From Cruorifilaria tuberocauda (taxonomy: Eukaryota > Nematoda > Chromadorea > Rhabditida > Onchocercidae): a stretch of 64,000 nucleotides of DNA. The position numbers and the translations under genes were made by a program. The stretch is taken from contig JABVXU010000079.1 of NCBI GenBank assembly GCA_013365365.1, forward strand, positions 1 through 64,000, read 5' to 3'. Positions 1-13,700 of the stretch are shown here, piece by piece (within the stretch, counting starts at the first letter, position 1; each line of letters opens with the position of its first letter). Under the pieces are notes generated by a model that ran no database searches, was not told the DNA's origin, and saw only the letters and a list, made by a program, of their open reading frames with translations.

Positions 1-1306
1 ATCCTTCTGCCGTTTACGTTTCTGTGCTTCAGTTCTCTTCTGATTTACTTCCTTTCGTTCCTCCAAAGTCATTCGTTGATACCTTTGACGTGCAGCATCT
101 GCTTGTTTTTGTCGTTTTAATTGCAGCGCTGCTGCAGTGTCAGGTCCGCTCAGTGAACATGTCTCGCTCCCACCACTTTTGTTTGCAAAATCTCTGCAAA
201 AGACAAATCCTAAGAGTCAATATCAACTGTGGTACTTTTGGCAATTGAATGATACTTGTACAATCCTGTAGAAAAAATTTATCTATTTTGCAATAAAAAA
301 TGTATTTAAAAATGTTCGCATTGACTTACTTGCCATTTTCGGCTCCAGCTGATGCGCTTTCCGATAGAAGACCGCGTGAATTTGCATTGATTGTTGCCGA
401 AGTTGACGGGTGCTGCTGATCAACATAATAATGTTCATAAATTATTTGCTGCTGAGTATTTGACTGCCCATCGTTAGCCAGCTAAAGTACATTAACAATA
501 GTCATGCCATCAATTGGGTGAGAAACTTACGCAGTTTCAAAATAATTGAAAATAAGACATTTCTGTCATTAAACCTAAGTTTTGTATTAGGCAATCGAAG
601 AATGATTCAGCTCTAGTGCTAAAGTTTATTTTAATATTGTGCAGACAAAATGCATGATTTACCTGTACAGGCGCCAATTGCACATGAGAAAGTGGGACCG
701 CGGTAAGCTGAGCAACTGAACTGGAAGTATCAACTGTCCCCACAGATGCAAGAGTGCCTCTTCCACTTGCTGGGATTAGACCCGAAGCATCGTTTATTTG
801 AACACCAGCTGGCAAAACAGCCACCTAAAAATCCTTGAAATCTGAGAAACACAAAATTGGAAAACAATCCTTCATCGAATACTGCATTATCGAATAGATA
901 TCGAATACTGCATTCTCAGAACATACATATTCTTTGCGATCTTCGACAGCCGGAGGTAGAAATGCTCCAGTACTATGAAATGGAGATCCAGTCGAAGTGT
1001 AAAATGTTGGCGTAACAGTAGACTGATAAAGAACCGAAGTTGAGCAACCAGATGATTGGAATTGCACGGATGTTACAGCCGGGCTTATATTAGTTGTAGG
1101 TAAGCCTGTAATCACACTTTTTATTGAAAATAAATCAATATATTTGTGAAATATATAGAAAATATATCTATGAAAATAAATAAATTAATATGAAAATAAA
1201 AGTAAATTAAACTAATTAGATAACATAAATTGAACTAACCATCAAGAATTTGCGATTGTCCCATAATTTCCGAACCTGCAGTTGAGAAAAATGCACGCTG
1301 GCTCAT
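1..1306 (-). CDS. STPR-repeat nuclear protein, paralogue A (3' end outside window)
   Basis: Five exons read on the minus strand: 1306-1240, 1105-927, 824-663, 481-330 and 193-1; phases join cleanly and give about 251 residues before the window edge. The protein begins MSQRAFFSTAGSEIMGQ and is rich in Ser, Thr, Gln and Val with no obvious fold for about 215 residues. It then enters a basic repeat (residues about 220-250) containing QADAARQRYQRMTLEERK followed by a QKRKRQK cluster. This resembles the 23-residue STPR repeat of silkworm FMBP-1 and vertebrate ZNF821, a DNA-binding module. The adjacent gene at 2960-7060 has the same organisation, so the two look like a tandem duplication. Further repeats probably lie to the left of the window. 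A nuclear DNA-binding role is inferred from the repeat family; no target is known. Confidence 0.75.
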
Positions 1307-2959
1307 TTTGCTCAGACAAAGGTAGCATAAGCTACTATGACCTTAGTAATCTGCAGATGTTAGGAAAGAATACTCTGTTCAAATTTTCACTAACAATCAA
1401 TGTTTGATGGAACGAATCCTGAAATGAACATGTAAAACAAATGTACACTGTTCATCCGAAATTTCCACCAATCGATATCTGAAACCTATTTTGGACTGAT
1501 AACAATATGAAAATTGGTTTAATAACTTCTACCAGAAGAAAATAAAATAGATAACAAAGCGCTTGTCTCAACAATTGCAATGGTTCATAGCATATGAGCT
1601 TCCGCGAGATCAGCAGGTTTATTCAATGAATCTGTGATTAAAATGAAAACACTTGGTAAACAACTGATGAAGATTCAAATGTTCCAAAAAATTTTATACA
1701 TACATAAGCTGGGCAAAATCAAACAATAATCTCTTCCCTTCCAGCTCTGGGAAGAAATTATATCTTCAAAAAATGTGATTATCAACATCTCAAAACTTCT
1801 AAAATTTTTAGTATTTCTTCTCAAAATCAAATATAAAAACTTCAGGATGTTGTGAATGGAAAACCAAACAGATAATTCGTAAAAACATAATATGTTCTGA
1901 CTGCTATTTAATCTAAAAGTTGAAATAGAATTAGGAAGTGTTCATACACCGACGCGATTATTGTCAGCATAGCTAAGATCAGTGAACTTAGATGTGAATA
2001 TATCCAATTATTCGATTTCAAAGAAAAAATTTGAAACTAAAGCAATAAATTTCCTGGAGCTAAATCGAGAAACAAAAGCTCTATGAAGAACAAAACTCCA
2101 GAGTGAAATGAAAACGATGGAGCTAAGCTAGACACGGAATGATAAAACCCAAATCATTACTGCATAATATAAAACATTAAAAAGCAGAAAAGAACCTGAG
2201 AGTACACTCGACATGAAAATTACTGCAAGGCCGTGCATTCCAGTACATATTTATGATAACAGCAATATATTTAATCCATTCTCATCATTATTACAAAGTT
2301 CATCTAATTTTCAAACAAAAAAAGAATGGTTTACATGACTTTCTTTTAGACAGAAATCAATAACATTAAGAAAACCTGGCACATCTGTGCTAGGTTCATT
2401 TGCGCCATGCACGTCTTTTGCCCCTTTCGTTCATATCCGAAATTAATCCCTTTTCTTCATTATGCATCGTGCGACAGGTGCCAACACTTCCATCATATAT
2501 TTCGGTATTGATTGACATCTAAGCAATGGGCAAAAAAGACGTCTGGAGCACAGGAACCTGGCTCAAAGCCTAATGACCCAATAAAATGTTTGAAAACATG
2601 GAACCCATGTTTAAGTGTAAGGTTTAATATTTAACGGAATATTAAAAAAGTGAATAAAGAACATTCAGCGTCAAGAATGATATTTATATCGAATAATATT
2701 CAAAATTAATATTATTCCATCAATATAATGCAAAACCTTTTTTTTTTACAAAGAAGCCACAATCGCTCATTTATGTTATCAAAAAACTGAAAGCAAAATA
2801 TAAATATGCCCTTGTTTTATTATTTATACGCGATTCAGACATTAATCAGGTTCCTGGCACCAAAGATATTACCGGATTATAATACAGAAATGTAGCATAC
2901 CCCAAAGAATGAGTTGTAGTGTCATTCACTATACTGGAGTTTCCGGAACAAAAAGATTC
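1307..2959. other. Intergenic region between the two STPR-repeat genes
   Basis: No exon with a conserved product was recognised. It should hold the 5' region of paralogue A and the 3' UTR of paralogue B: a minus-strand poly(A) signal (TTTATT on plus) lies at 2816-2821, about 140 nt past the stop of the downstream gene. No spliced-leader acceptor with a good pyrimidine tract was seen immediately upstream of the start at 1306. Confidence 0.5.
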
Positions 2960-5900
2960 TTAGGCTCTTGGAGGCACTGTTGCATATGGCGTAAGTAACT
3001 GTTGTTGTAAGTGTTGCCCGACCATCATCTGTCCGCCTGGGGTTACGGTATATTGAATCTGCTGTTGCTGTGAAGACTGATTCTGAATCTGTTGGGGATG
3101 AATTTGCTGCACCTGAAACTGCAATTACCTTGATAACAAATGCAAAAAAGAATTAATTTCACTGAGAGACACTTTCCTTTGGTCAACTAATTATGTTTCC
3201 GTTCTCCTTATGCAATTTCAAAAGCTCAAGAGTTCAGCGATAAGTATACTGAAATTTTCACCTCTAAAACTATTAATCTGTCCAAATAATCTGCTATCAT
3301 CTGGGAAACTAGATTTCTTAATTTATTATAACTTATTTTAATTTTTAGTTGTATCGAAAATCATTTACATTCCATAAAATAAGGCTAAAGAAAATCTAGG
3401 AACCTACAAAAAATCAATAAAAAAGAAAAAATGTAAATTTTACTGTGCAAAATTATTGAAATTGCGTCGCATTTGACACTACATTAACCAAGAATCACAT
3501 ATTCCTCACTATTCAAATAACAGTTTTTATCAGGTACCTGAACTTGTGGAATTTGTGTCATTGCCTGCTGCTGCATAGACTGGTTTGTTTGCTGTTGCTG
3601 CGCCTGCATTGGAGCGGTTTGAATCTGCGATTGCTGAATCTGTGCAGCCAGAACAGTGCCACCCGGCAATACACCACTACTATTCGGGATTAATGCTGTG
3701 CTCGGCAGAACCGTAGTTACATTTGATTGAGGTTGTTGAACAACATGGGCTGTAAGATAAGCACCAGTAGGAGTATTCGCAGAGGAGGTTCCTCGTTGTC
3801 GCATCAAAGCTTGTTGGGCCTAAAGCTGGATTTTATGGCAATGTAGGTTTACAATGAACCAACATTTATATCTAAAATTATTCTCTCTCTGTTAACCAGA
3901 TTCAACCAAATTTTCTAAGATGCGTACCTAAGATACTAAAAACTTAACTAATTCCGATGGAGTGGTAGAAGAGTACCCTCTGAAATTTCTAAAACTTACT
4001 TAATCCGTAGAGGATATAATTAAAATTCAACATGAAAAAAAAACCTGCTGTGTCCTTTTGATTACATCTCTCTCCAAGGTCGAAAGAGCATCAAACTGTT
4101 CTTCTTGGTTACGTTTTCGGGCACGATTCACGTTACTCTCACTATCCTCAGCATGCTCAAGCCGCTTCCGTTTTGGCGTGTACCGTTTTTGGTTATAGGC
4201 CTTCCTTTGCTCAGGTGTCATTCTTTGATATCTAGAATTCTTGTTTAATGATAAGGATCATGATTCTGAAGAAAAATTATTCCATATTATTCTTCAATAA
4301 TCACAGAAACCGATGATATTAACGAATAAAATACCTCAGTCTAGCAGCTTCTGCTCGTTTCGCATTTCGAACAACAATCTGCTGTGCTCGATCTAAGGCT
4401 TCACCATTAATACGTCCAATCGGCATTGCAAGTAACATTTCTTCTTCCATACGTCGTCGTCGAAATGCCTCCGTCCTAAATAAATAAACAAGTGAATAAA
4501 ATAAATGAACAAACATTAAAACTTTAAAATCTCAAATGCAAGTGAAAAAGACTGAGAGAACATCAAGACTGTTTACATTTACCACAATATAGAACGGCAA
4601 TTAACCTTCTCTGATTATAGGCCCTCTTTTCCTCCTCAGTCATCCGATGGTAGCGAAGTCTGGCAGCTTCAGCTTTTTTTGCATTTTGCTCTTTAATATG
4701 CCTCTTGATTGCTTCTTCATCCTGAAAAAGTATATTCGTAATTGCACTAGAATCATATTAGATATTCAAGGTAATACAGATAATGGAAAAATTATTTAAA
4801 AAAATTAGCCAAATCCAAATCTAAGTAAACTCAATTGGAAAATTACGGGCTGTCCGTCAGGCCCCTTTAATCCTTCCGTTGCAGCAATTTGTCTCATTCG
4901 TCTACGGTTATTATGGGCACGGCGTTCTTCTGATGACATACGTTGATAACGCGAACGAGCTGCTTCAGCCCAACGTGCTCGCATTCGTTTCTCACGCAAC
5001 TGCTCATTAATATCCGGATCCTGAAATACAGGATTATAAAATTCGAATTACTTTTTCCAAAAACAAATAAGAATAGCTTCACTACCTCTTGTATATCATT
5101 TGTTTGCCGCAGCAAATTCTCAAGTTCTTCAAGTTCCTTTTCACGCTGCCTTTTGCGTTTTTGAGCCATAGTCCGTTTGATATTCAAGGCTCTTTTTTCC
5201 TCAGCGCTTAATCGATGATATCGTAATCGTGCAGCTTCTGCCTGTTTAGCTCTTTTTGCTTCGTCTTTTTCTTTCTTCTCTTGTGTTGTACCTTTCCCAC
5301 GTGTATATCTGAAATCAGGCAGCATTATCACTAAAGTCATTATTCGAAGATCTACACATAAGTCTTCCAAAACTAAGATCTAATCCCTAAGAAAGATTTT
5401 ATTATTATTATTTTATTATCATAAATATTTTATTATATGATGCAGATTTCATGTTATAGTATATCATGAATTATACGACTTACTTTGCGACAATACTGGC
5501 GGGTGAGGGATATGCAGTTGGCGTTGCAACAGCTACAGCAGCTGATGTGATAGGTGCCACTACCGATGTTGTTGGGGCCTGTTGTTCAATAAAGTATGAA
5601 TCCAATATGGCAGCAATACGTCGTTCATCTGTTTCAGCACCTTGTGGCTGGAGAATCTGCATAGTTGTACCACTTGGATTCTGTGCTGTTACAACTATAA
5701 ATAAAGAGCAAAATGTATTAAGCATAATGCAAAATTAGCTCAATATATAAAGTATGAAAATCAAAAACAGTGTCTTTTTAAAAATTGCTCGAAACTATCA
5801 TTTGCAAGTCGCCACTTCGATCTTTTCAAAGTTATAGGAGACGTAAGTTCTACTTTTGAATGAAATTTGTCACTTCAGCTTAATTTAAACTATACACGAT

Positions 5901-7060
5901 TTAATTAATTCTCAATTTCTTACCAGTAAGAACCGTAGCACCTTGCTGCTGAGGAGATGTGACATTAACAGTTGGTGTAGGATTGACTGCTTGTACAAGG
6001 CGCACCTGCTGCTGTCCATTAAGCGCAGTGTTTGGTTGAATCTGGAGGTTTTGGACCTGCGAAATATTAATTTTTATAAGAAATAATTAACAAACATGTA
6101 GCAAACTTGAAACCTCTCTTTAACCGTTTTCAGTTACTTGATAATTTGATAAATAGAAGAAATGCAGAGCAGCTTAACGATTAATGAATCGTAAACAGCT
6201 CACCGAGTTGGGGAGAAATGTTGTCGCCGTTGTAGAACTATGAAAAATAGGAGCACTATTTGCTGTTGTAAATGGACTACTGGATGTCGTTTGGAAAAAA
6301 GATGTACCTGCTGGATGGATAGTCATACCCGTGGGTGCTTGTGCTTGTAGCTGCAATTAAATACCGCAATAAGCAGACATGAAACTGCTAATGAATATGA
6401 ATGACTGATAAAACTCACCTATGCACTACTAAAATTTTGCTTGAAGAATGCTAACCATATCTGCATTTCATCAAATACGAAAACGAAGAAGAACGAAATT
6501 TATGCTCAATTTCCATACAAAGCGCATGGACGTCACACGCCATCTCAAATATTCTTCAATTCCAAGTGTCACTTTGACGTGTTAAGTGTTCCTCGATGCC
6601 ACATGTCATCATGGCGTGAGTTCTCCTACACACGGTCACATTATTTGCAGATAAGAATTTAATCCTAACCAAAATATGTACGGCCAGAATGGAGAAATGA
6701 CAAGAAAAATTGTCACATAATCTCCGTCCGCCTACCTAACATTACCTGCATTGTCGATTTTGTTTCATCTTTCAGAATACTGACACGATCGCCAATTACC
6801 ACATGCTCGACCTGAACAAAAATTAAACATTTGAAATCAAAATAAAAAACCTTTTATTTCGATGTAATCAAGAAATGACATCACGGCACAGTTATATGAC
6901 CGCCTCAGGAAATCGCTCGTAAAGCGCGCTCCCAGTTTGAAATATTTATAAAAAATTCAGCTTTAGAAAATAGACGCCAAAAAAAAGATAATACCTGTTG
7001 CGGGGCAGAGTTAGATATATTTCCTGTCTGAAAATAGGCTGGCACCAAATTCTGATTCAT
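2960..7060 (-). CDS. STPR-repeat nuclear protein, paralogue B (complete)
   Basis: Twelve exons (7060-6995, 6811-6746, 6350-6204, 6056-5924, 5694-5484, 5308-5086, 5020-4847, 4721-4606, 4475-4335, 4231-4045, 3819-3538, 3112-2960) join in frame to 632 residues. Residues 1-215 are Gln/Thr/Ser/Val-rich. Residues about 215-465 hold four or five basic repeats with the core AEAARxRYxRMxxEExRAxN followed by KR clusters, for example KQAEAARLRYHRLSAEEKRA and RWAEAARSRYQRMSSEERRA. The tail is Gln-rich and ends in ATVPPRA. The repeats match the 23-residue STPR module of FMBP-1 and ZNF821; the C2H2 fingers of ZNF821 were not seen. Low-complexity flanks and a basic repeat core suggest a chromatin or transcription factor (inference). 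A TTTCAG 14 nt before the ATG (RNA from 7074) is a good spliced-leader acceptor and supports this start. Confidence 0.8.
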
Positions 7061-7544
7061 TTCACACAGCTACACTGAAAGTAGGTAGCTGATCTGATGA
7101 TATTTTAAATAACTGTTAAACGAATATCCGTACCACTTGCAATAATGCAGTGTAAATTTCATAGACAAAAAGCAATTATTGGATAATTTGCAGTGGCAAC
7201 CGCAAAATAGCAAATTCAGTAATTCCCGACGCTTTTCACTTTCAGATGATGCTTGCCCTTGGCCATATTGAAGTGGCCAAGAGCTTGGGTACAAATAATC
7301 GACTATGTTTATTACAGTGTTTCCAATAGAATTTAGCAAAAGACATGAGCGAATAGACTGTTAATAAGTAGTATCAGAAATTTCCTCAGAAAGGATACAA
7401 ACAGTAATCATCCCTATTTCTGGCTCTATCGCTTCATCGTTCATTTTTTTACAGTACGCCTTGTCATCCATACAAGGCTCTCTTTCATTTCAAATCCAAT
7501 TTTCCTCCTACCGTATCCCAAGACGCACTGATAGATACACGGAT

Positions 7545-7577
7545 ATGTGTATGTGTGTGTGTGTGTATGTGTCTGTA
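7545..7577. repeat. GT microsatellite
   Basis: An imperfect run of GT dinucleotides interrupted by TATGT and CTGT units. It is the first of several dinucleotide tracts upstream of the STPR gene. Confidence 0.85.
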
Positions 7578-8004
7578 CTATCCAAAGATGCAAATTGAAT
7601 TATAAGTTAAATTTAGATGTATTCTGCATGTTATCAGAGGATGCATGAGGTGCAAAGGATGCAGTGATAGTGTGGCACTTAGTAGCAATGTTGCTTGCAA
7701 GAGGAAAGAGAGGAAGAGCAGAGGTCGAGAAGATATCTGATGTAAAAGTAGTTGACCTGTATGAATGGAATGCATTCCTTATCATATCTTAATGCTATAA
7801 AGGTCACTCATCATCCTGACCTCTACCAAATAAGCTTTTCATTTAGCGGGAAAGAATTTTCACTGCTTTTTAAAGCTCTCCGTCTGTCTCTCTGTCTGTC
7901 CATTCTCTCAAGGTGACACGAAACAAATACTTAAAAATATAGATAGAATGGAATATAATAAATGAGAAAAATATGTACGTAACTGAAGTGGACGAGTGAG
8001 ACGA

Positions 8005-8240
8005 GTGTGTATGTATATGTCTGTGTGTGTGTCTGTCTCTGTGTGTGCGGGACACACAGACATATACCTCATCAATTCATCGCAAATAACAGGCGAGAAA
8101 GAGGCGATAGTCACTCACTCTTTTCTCTCTTTCTCTCTCTGTGTGTGTATAATAGCACGCACGCACACACACACCCATATACACACACGCACAGACAGAT
8201 AGTGACAGACACACACATACACACACACGCATGGGCACGC
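8005..8240. repeat. Compound GT / CT / CA microsatellite cluster
   Basis: GT/TCTG-rich tracts at about 8005-8050, a CT-rich tract at about 8115-8140, and CA-rich tracts at about 8157-8232 on the plus strand. GT-rich and CA-rich segments are inverted relative to each other, so the flanks can pair. Long apparent reading frames over this segment are products of the repeats. Confidence 0.85.
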
Positions 8241-10610
8241 ATGACAACAAATATATAAAGGAAGTGCAAAGAGGGAGAGGGCAGGCAGCGGCAGAGGAGA
8301 CAGCATTGAACACTGAGCAGCTCGCGAGAAGATACACTGCTCGAGGGGTGGAGACTGCTCTTTGATAGATTCGATGAGTTGGAGAGAGTGTGGGTTGCAC
8401 GGAGAGTTATACATTCTACTTGTGAAATAGTGCTAGATTAGTAGAATGTACAAACGATGAGAGAACTATAAAGTGAAATAGTTGTCAAAAATGACGATGG
8501 AACAAATGGCAGATTGTAAATGGGATGTGAAGAAAGTGCACTTTTTGATAGTATACGAAAGCAGAGAAAAGTGATACATTGAGGTGATGTAAGAGATGAG
8601 AGAGGATAAAGGGATTGGGTCAATAACGAGAAATGTGAGGAGAAGGGGGAATGCACACAACGATACGAAAGTAAGGGACCGTCTCAGAGAGGGAGCGGGA
8701 GAGTATGTCAATTATTGAGGAAGAGGAGGAGAAAAACATAGTGATATCATGAGAAAGCATGGGATATACATTCGTGATAGCGAGAGAGATAGACGAGCAT
8801 ACGATGTTCAAGAGAGCATTAAAATCTGTGTTAGAAGCGATCCGTAACGGTTGTGATGTATCTCGGAAGTTTACCTAATAATGCTTTGCTTCCCTTCTTA
8901 TCAGAGATACAGCGTAACTGATCTATCTATCCACCCACGCGTTCTACTCTTCCCATCCAAAAATGACTGTGAGAGATGGGAGCAGGAACAGGACAAGTAC
9001 TGTAGGTAAGTGTAACTGAGTCAGATTCCTTCAGGATGACGCACGTGACCTTCAGGCAGCAGTCACGTAAACATGCGGCTACTTATATTCAGGTCAAAGG
9101 TGATGGGTGATTCCGAGTTGAAGCTTACAGTGGATGAGCATTGTTGTGAGTGGCAATCATCACCTGCAATTTCCAGCAATCTATCAAACAAGAAAAATGG
9201 CAATCATTTGATTGGACCTAATTATTTAAGTTCAAGATAGGAGAGGACATGTGCACTCTTGTATTGATAATTTCTACTTCACCCTTCAAATCTCTTTATT
9301 TAAAAATCGAAATTTTATTTGCAACTCAAGTTTGGTGATAGGTTAAAGTTTGTTATTTTTGAAATCTTCAATAGTTTTTCATTCTTTTTCCCGCTCTGAT
9401 CATTGCCGCTTGAGAATTCTTGGAGAATTCGTTAATTCATTGCTTTTGATTAGAAATGAGGAAAACATGAAAGAACTTGGCATTCTTCCACAAACAGTCG
9501 TTCATACTTGAGTTTCACTTAAGGAAAGGATTCGCTCGCCTGTCTTCTGTTCCATTGTCCTGTCTTTAACTCATAAGATAATTTCAGAATAGTTGCTATT
9601 GTCCCACTCTAAGTGAAATTATTTTCAGCACAGAACACTTATTATTACACTCTTGCTGTCACGTTTTTTGACCGTTAACTCATGCACACAACTGTTATGG
9701 AAATATTGATACAAAAGTTCAATTTTTCAACGGAGACGAAATAGAAATACTACTTGCACGTTCTTCCAAGAAGTTTTTCTGCATCTTGAAACTTTCATTT
9801 GAAACGATGAATTTGAATGAATTTTTTAAATTAAAATGGGAACACGCGATATGCATGAATTTTCAATAAACTAAACGTGCATCGGTCATCTGTCATTCCT
9901 TAAACATTGCGAATTCTTGATTAACATCATCTCTACTTGTTTCGCAATTCACAATTTTATCACTTTATCATCGAATACGAAACTTTTTAACTGTCACTCT
10001 TCCTTATTAGCATAAAGTATTCACAATATCTGCAGTACATTTGATATTACTGTATCATGAGGTTTAAAGCAACAGTTGATAAGAGTGAATGATATGTTTC
10101 ATGGAACATTCCGTCTGTATAACTCTCCTTGAATAACTTCAGGCTTGAGAGAAGCAGATTACAGTAATTAACACATATGCTGCAAATATTTTCATGAAAG
10201 AAAGAAATGAAAGATTTTGATTTGATGAGAAATGAAAAGATGGAGGAACAGAAGTTAGGGATAACTAAAAATGGTCCATAAATACAGTTTAAATATCCTA
10301 GAGAAATAGATTTTAAAAAGGACAAAGTTCATCTCAAGAGGTTACGGTAGCTAGTTTGGAAAAGAAAACAAAGACATGATTGAAAGGAAAGTAAAGAATG
10401 AAAGGGGTTTGAAGAGGAGGTGCTGCTGGTGACATACATATAGGATTTTGATATATGAAGTGAAAAAAAAGAACTAAGAAATAAGGCGAAAGAAGGAATA
10501 ACAAACAAAAAGGAAATTTGTTGGAAGAGAATTTGCAGATTTTGAAGAGATACAAAAGATGCAAATTAAGAGATGAAAAAGCATTGGTTGACACTATTAA
10601 CCCCAAAATT

Positions 10611-10737
10611 GGATTGATAGATTGATAGATGGATGGATAGATGGATAGATGGATAGATTGATAGATGGATAGATTGATAGATGGATAGATTGATAGATGG
10701 ATAGATTGATAGATGGATGGATAGATGGATAGATAGA
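10611..10737. repeat. GATA/GGAT tetranucleotide array with 16-bp higher-order unit
   Basis: About 127 bp built from GATA, GATT and GATG quartets. In the centre the order is regular: the 16-bp unit GATAGATGGATAGATT recurs several times, with plain GATGGATG runs at both ends. The complementary strand reads as a Ser/Ile/Tyr/Pro/Gln repeat protein in a long open frame, which is an artefact of the periodicity. Confidence 0.9.
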
Positions 10738-13700
10738 ATGAAATACCTTTTTTATTTCTCATCCATACAATGAGATATCTCTGCTTCTGATCTGAAATCA
10801 TTCTCTCTCGGACTGCTTCTCTCTCGTTCATTTACAGTAGTCACATGGAAGTGAATCTTCATGCTATCTCTCTCAATTTTTATTATTCAAATTTCAATCA
10901 GCTATTAGCTTATCAAATTATCAAACTGAGATATCACTGGAGAAATATGATCTGATCTAAATCTGATCACTCCTATTCTTTCATTCACTGCTTATTCCTC
11001 TTCCTCTTTCCAACTGCAATACACAGTGAGTGGCCAGCTGTCCAATCATTCTTACCGATATAATATCAATATGATGATGAGTGGAACATAAGTGTTAAGT
11101 ATTTATTCTTCCGGTGAAGATAACATGCTATCAGCAAGCAGCAAGCAGTTGACAGAGATAGTCAGATATAGTTTGCTTTCTTGATTATTTGATTAACTTA
11201 TTCGGAGAGAAGTGATTTCAGATTAGAAGCATTGCACGATCACATCATAGACGAAAATAAGAAAAAAAGTTTATGTAGAAAATATTGAAAATATCACTAC
11301 TAAATATGTTTAACCTGGAAGCTATAACGATAGGACATACAAATTCCGAAAACTAAAATTAAAATTTCAAGTTAAACAGTCTCACAATACGTTTATTGCT
11401 CTGATTCCTTTTATTTTGTATATGGTTGACTCAGATTTCTCCAGAATTTTGTAATCAATGTTATTACCTATGAAAACAAAATAGGCTGCAGTGTTATTCA
11501 CATCAATATCACAAGAATCGCACATTAGAGTATAATATGAGGCATGAAATACAAAGACAACTTTTTTCAATTAATGGTTAATATTCTAATAGAAAAAACT
11601 GTTAATATACATGCAAAAAATTATAAACCAATGATCAGAAAGTTCAAACAATCAAAGCTGATATGATATTTTTTAATCTTTTAATGAAAGTACTTTAATG
11701 GAAGTTCAATGGAATAGCAATTTCGCTTTACAGATAACTCCTTGAAAATTTTAATAAAATTGTATAGCTGAAATTTTGAGTATCATGAGCATCTTAAAAA
11801 CTTCTGAGATTTGCTCATCTGATCAAGGATTTCATTTGTGATTGTAAAATCTCTCCTAAAATCTGTCACATTGGCAAGTTTTATGATTCAATAGAGATTT
11901 AAGCTTAAAACTTTATTGATCATAAATGTCAATATTGTTTAAACCATTTGAGATATGGTTTAAACCACCACAAAATATTTTTATGATTTCATGACTAAGC
12001 ATAAATATTAAAAATTGTTAATCCGAAAAATAAACACGTGTAAAATATTGTGATGTCGCTTGGAAATGGGGATGTTATTGGGGTGAAAAGTCAGGATACC
12101 AATTTCTATTAGAAGCTTTATAATAAGCACAAATGCGATCGTGAACCCATCCATCCAATGTGGTTAGTTTTGGTTTCTTGACGTTTTTCTTCAATCGTTC
12201 AGTCGACATTGGTTTGACGATTTAATGATCTGTTATCCTTCTAATTTCGGTTTTATCGACGATGGGAAATCGCGGGGTATTTCCAATCCATCCAAAACAA
12301 TATCGAAATGTATGCTGTAATTACTTCAGCAATCTTTATTAATTTGAAATCCGCTGGATTTTAGTTTCAATTTGAATCTAACTTGAATTATATGATTTTG
12401 ATAAACGATTTAGTTTCCCTGACACTACAAACGTTCCTATAGACTGGAATTGCGTCCCAATGTTATTCTTTTGTTCTAAGCAAAAGACATTTAATACATC
12501 AAATTGTATTAAATTATCAAAATAGATGTATCAACTTCTTTTCATCTATTCACAATGTTTTAATATCAAACTTAACAATAGTTGGCAATCAGTCGTTCAT
12601 CAGTCATCAATTTTAGTCAAATAATTAAAATTAGCGGAATAAATTCGTTTTATAATTTGTATTAAAAAGGATCAAAAGCAGTAATGATTTAATTCAAAAT
12701 CATTTTATATCTTAAATTTATTCTTGAAAGTAAATATAATGTTTAACATTGAAATATTTCAGATATATGGAAAAAATTATCGCATAATGCGTTCATAAAA
12801 AGAGAGGATTTTGATAGTCTAAATAATTTATGGGAAAATAGCAGTATATACTTGTATTATAAGACAGAATTGATCAAGAGACTGTAATACTTTGATTTGC
12901 GATTATTTTGATTAAATTGGAAGTCTTGATTTATTAGAATCAATCAAGTGCTAGCCTAATCCGATGAATTGTACCGGTGCAATCGCTAGTAATAAATACT
13001 GGATATTCATTATAGCTGCTTATTCTAATTCACTTTGTATCTGTCTGATCAAAAATTGTAATCAAGCAAATTTTAAACGAAAGGTCAACAATCAGTTTGC
13101 TGACAAAAATTATCATAAGTATTTTCAAAAATTTTTCGCAGTGCTTGAAAACATATTTATTGATTAATTTCGCAACTTCAAACAACTTCATTATAATTTA
13201 TTCAAACTTTTCAACCAGTAACTTTTGAATAAGTTTTTGAGTAATTTCAACTTATGAACTTTTCTTTTTCTATCAAAACTGCTAAATTTGAGAAGTGTAT
13301 GATTATGTAATCGAGGAGGTAGAAACAGTTATTATCCACAAATGAATCTAAAGATAAGAACTAATAAATACTCATTGATATTAAGTTTTTTATATTTAAG
13401 ACCTCAAATGATATCATTAAACCAGGCAATTTTTCAAATCTTGCTCATTTTTTGTATCCGCCTTCTCGATATTTCAAATTTGTTAACATTGGCACCTCGT
13501 GTAATCAATCTCGCATCAAAACTCCTATGATCTCACAAAATTCGGGTGCTTTTCTAAAAAAATGCTTTATTAGCTGTTCTGTAAACTGAAATGCCTGACA
13601 TCATTAAGTCCATAAATCTGAAATACCTTATTTTCAGTCATAATTATTATTTCATTTCTTAACTTCAAAATCGGTATTCCAGAGCTTTGTATTACTTCTT

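Noticed and set aside
7870..8414. Several overlapping 60-107-codon frames on both strands
   Set aside because: All run through GT/CA/CT microsatellites and have Cys/Val/His/Thr repeats dictated by the dinucleotides.
10334..10831. 165-codon minus-strand frame rich in Ser, Ile, Tyr and Gln
   Set aside because: It is the translation of the GATA-type tetranucleotide array plus its flanks; the repeating residues follow the DNA period.
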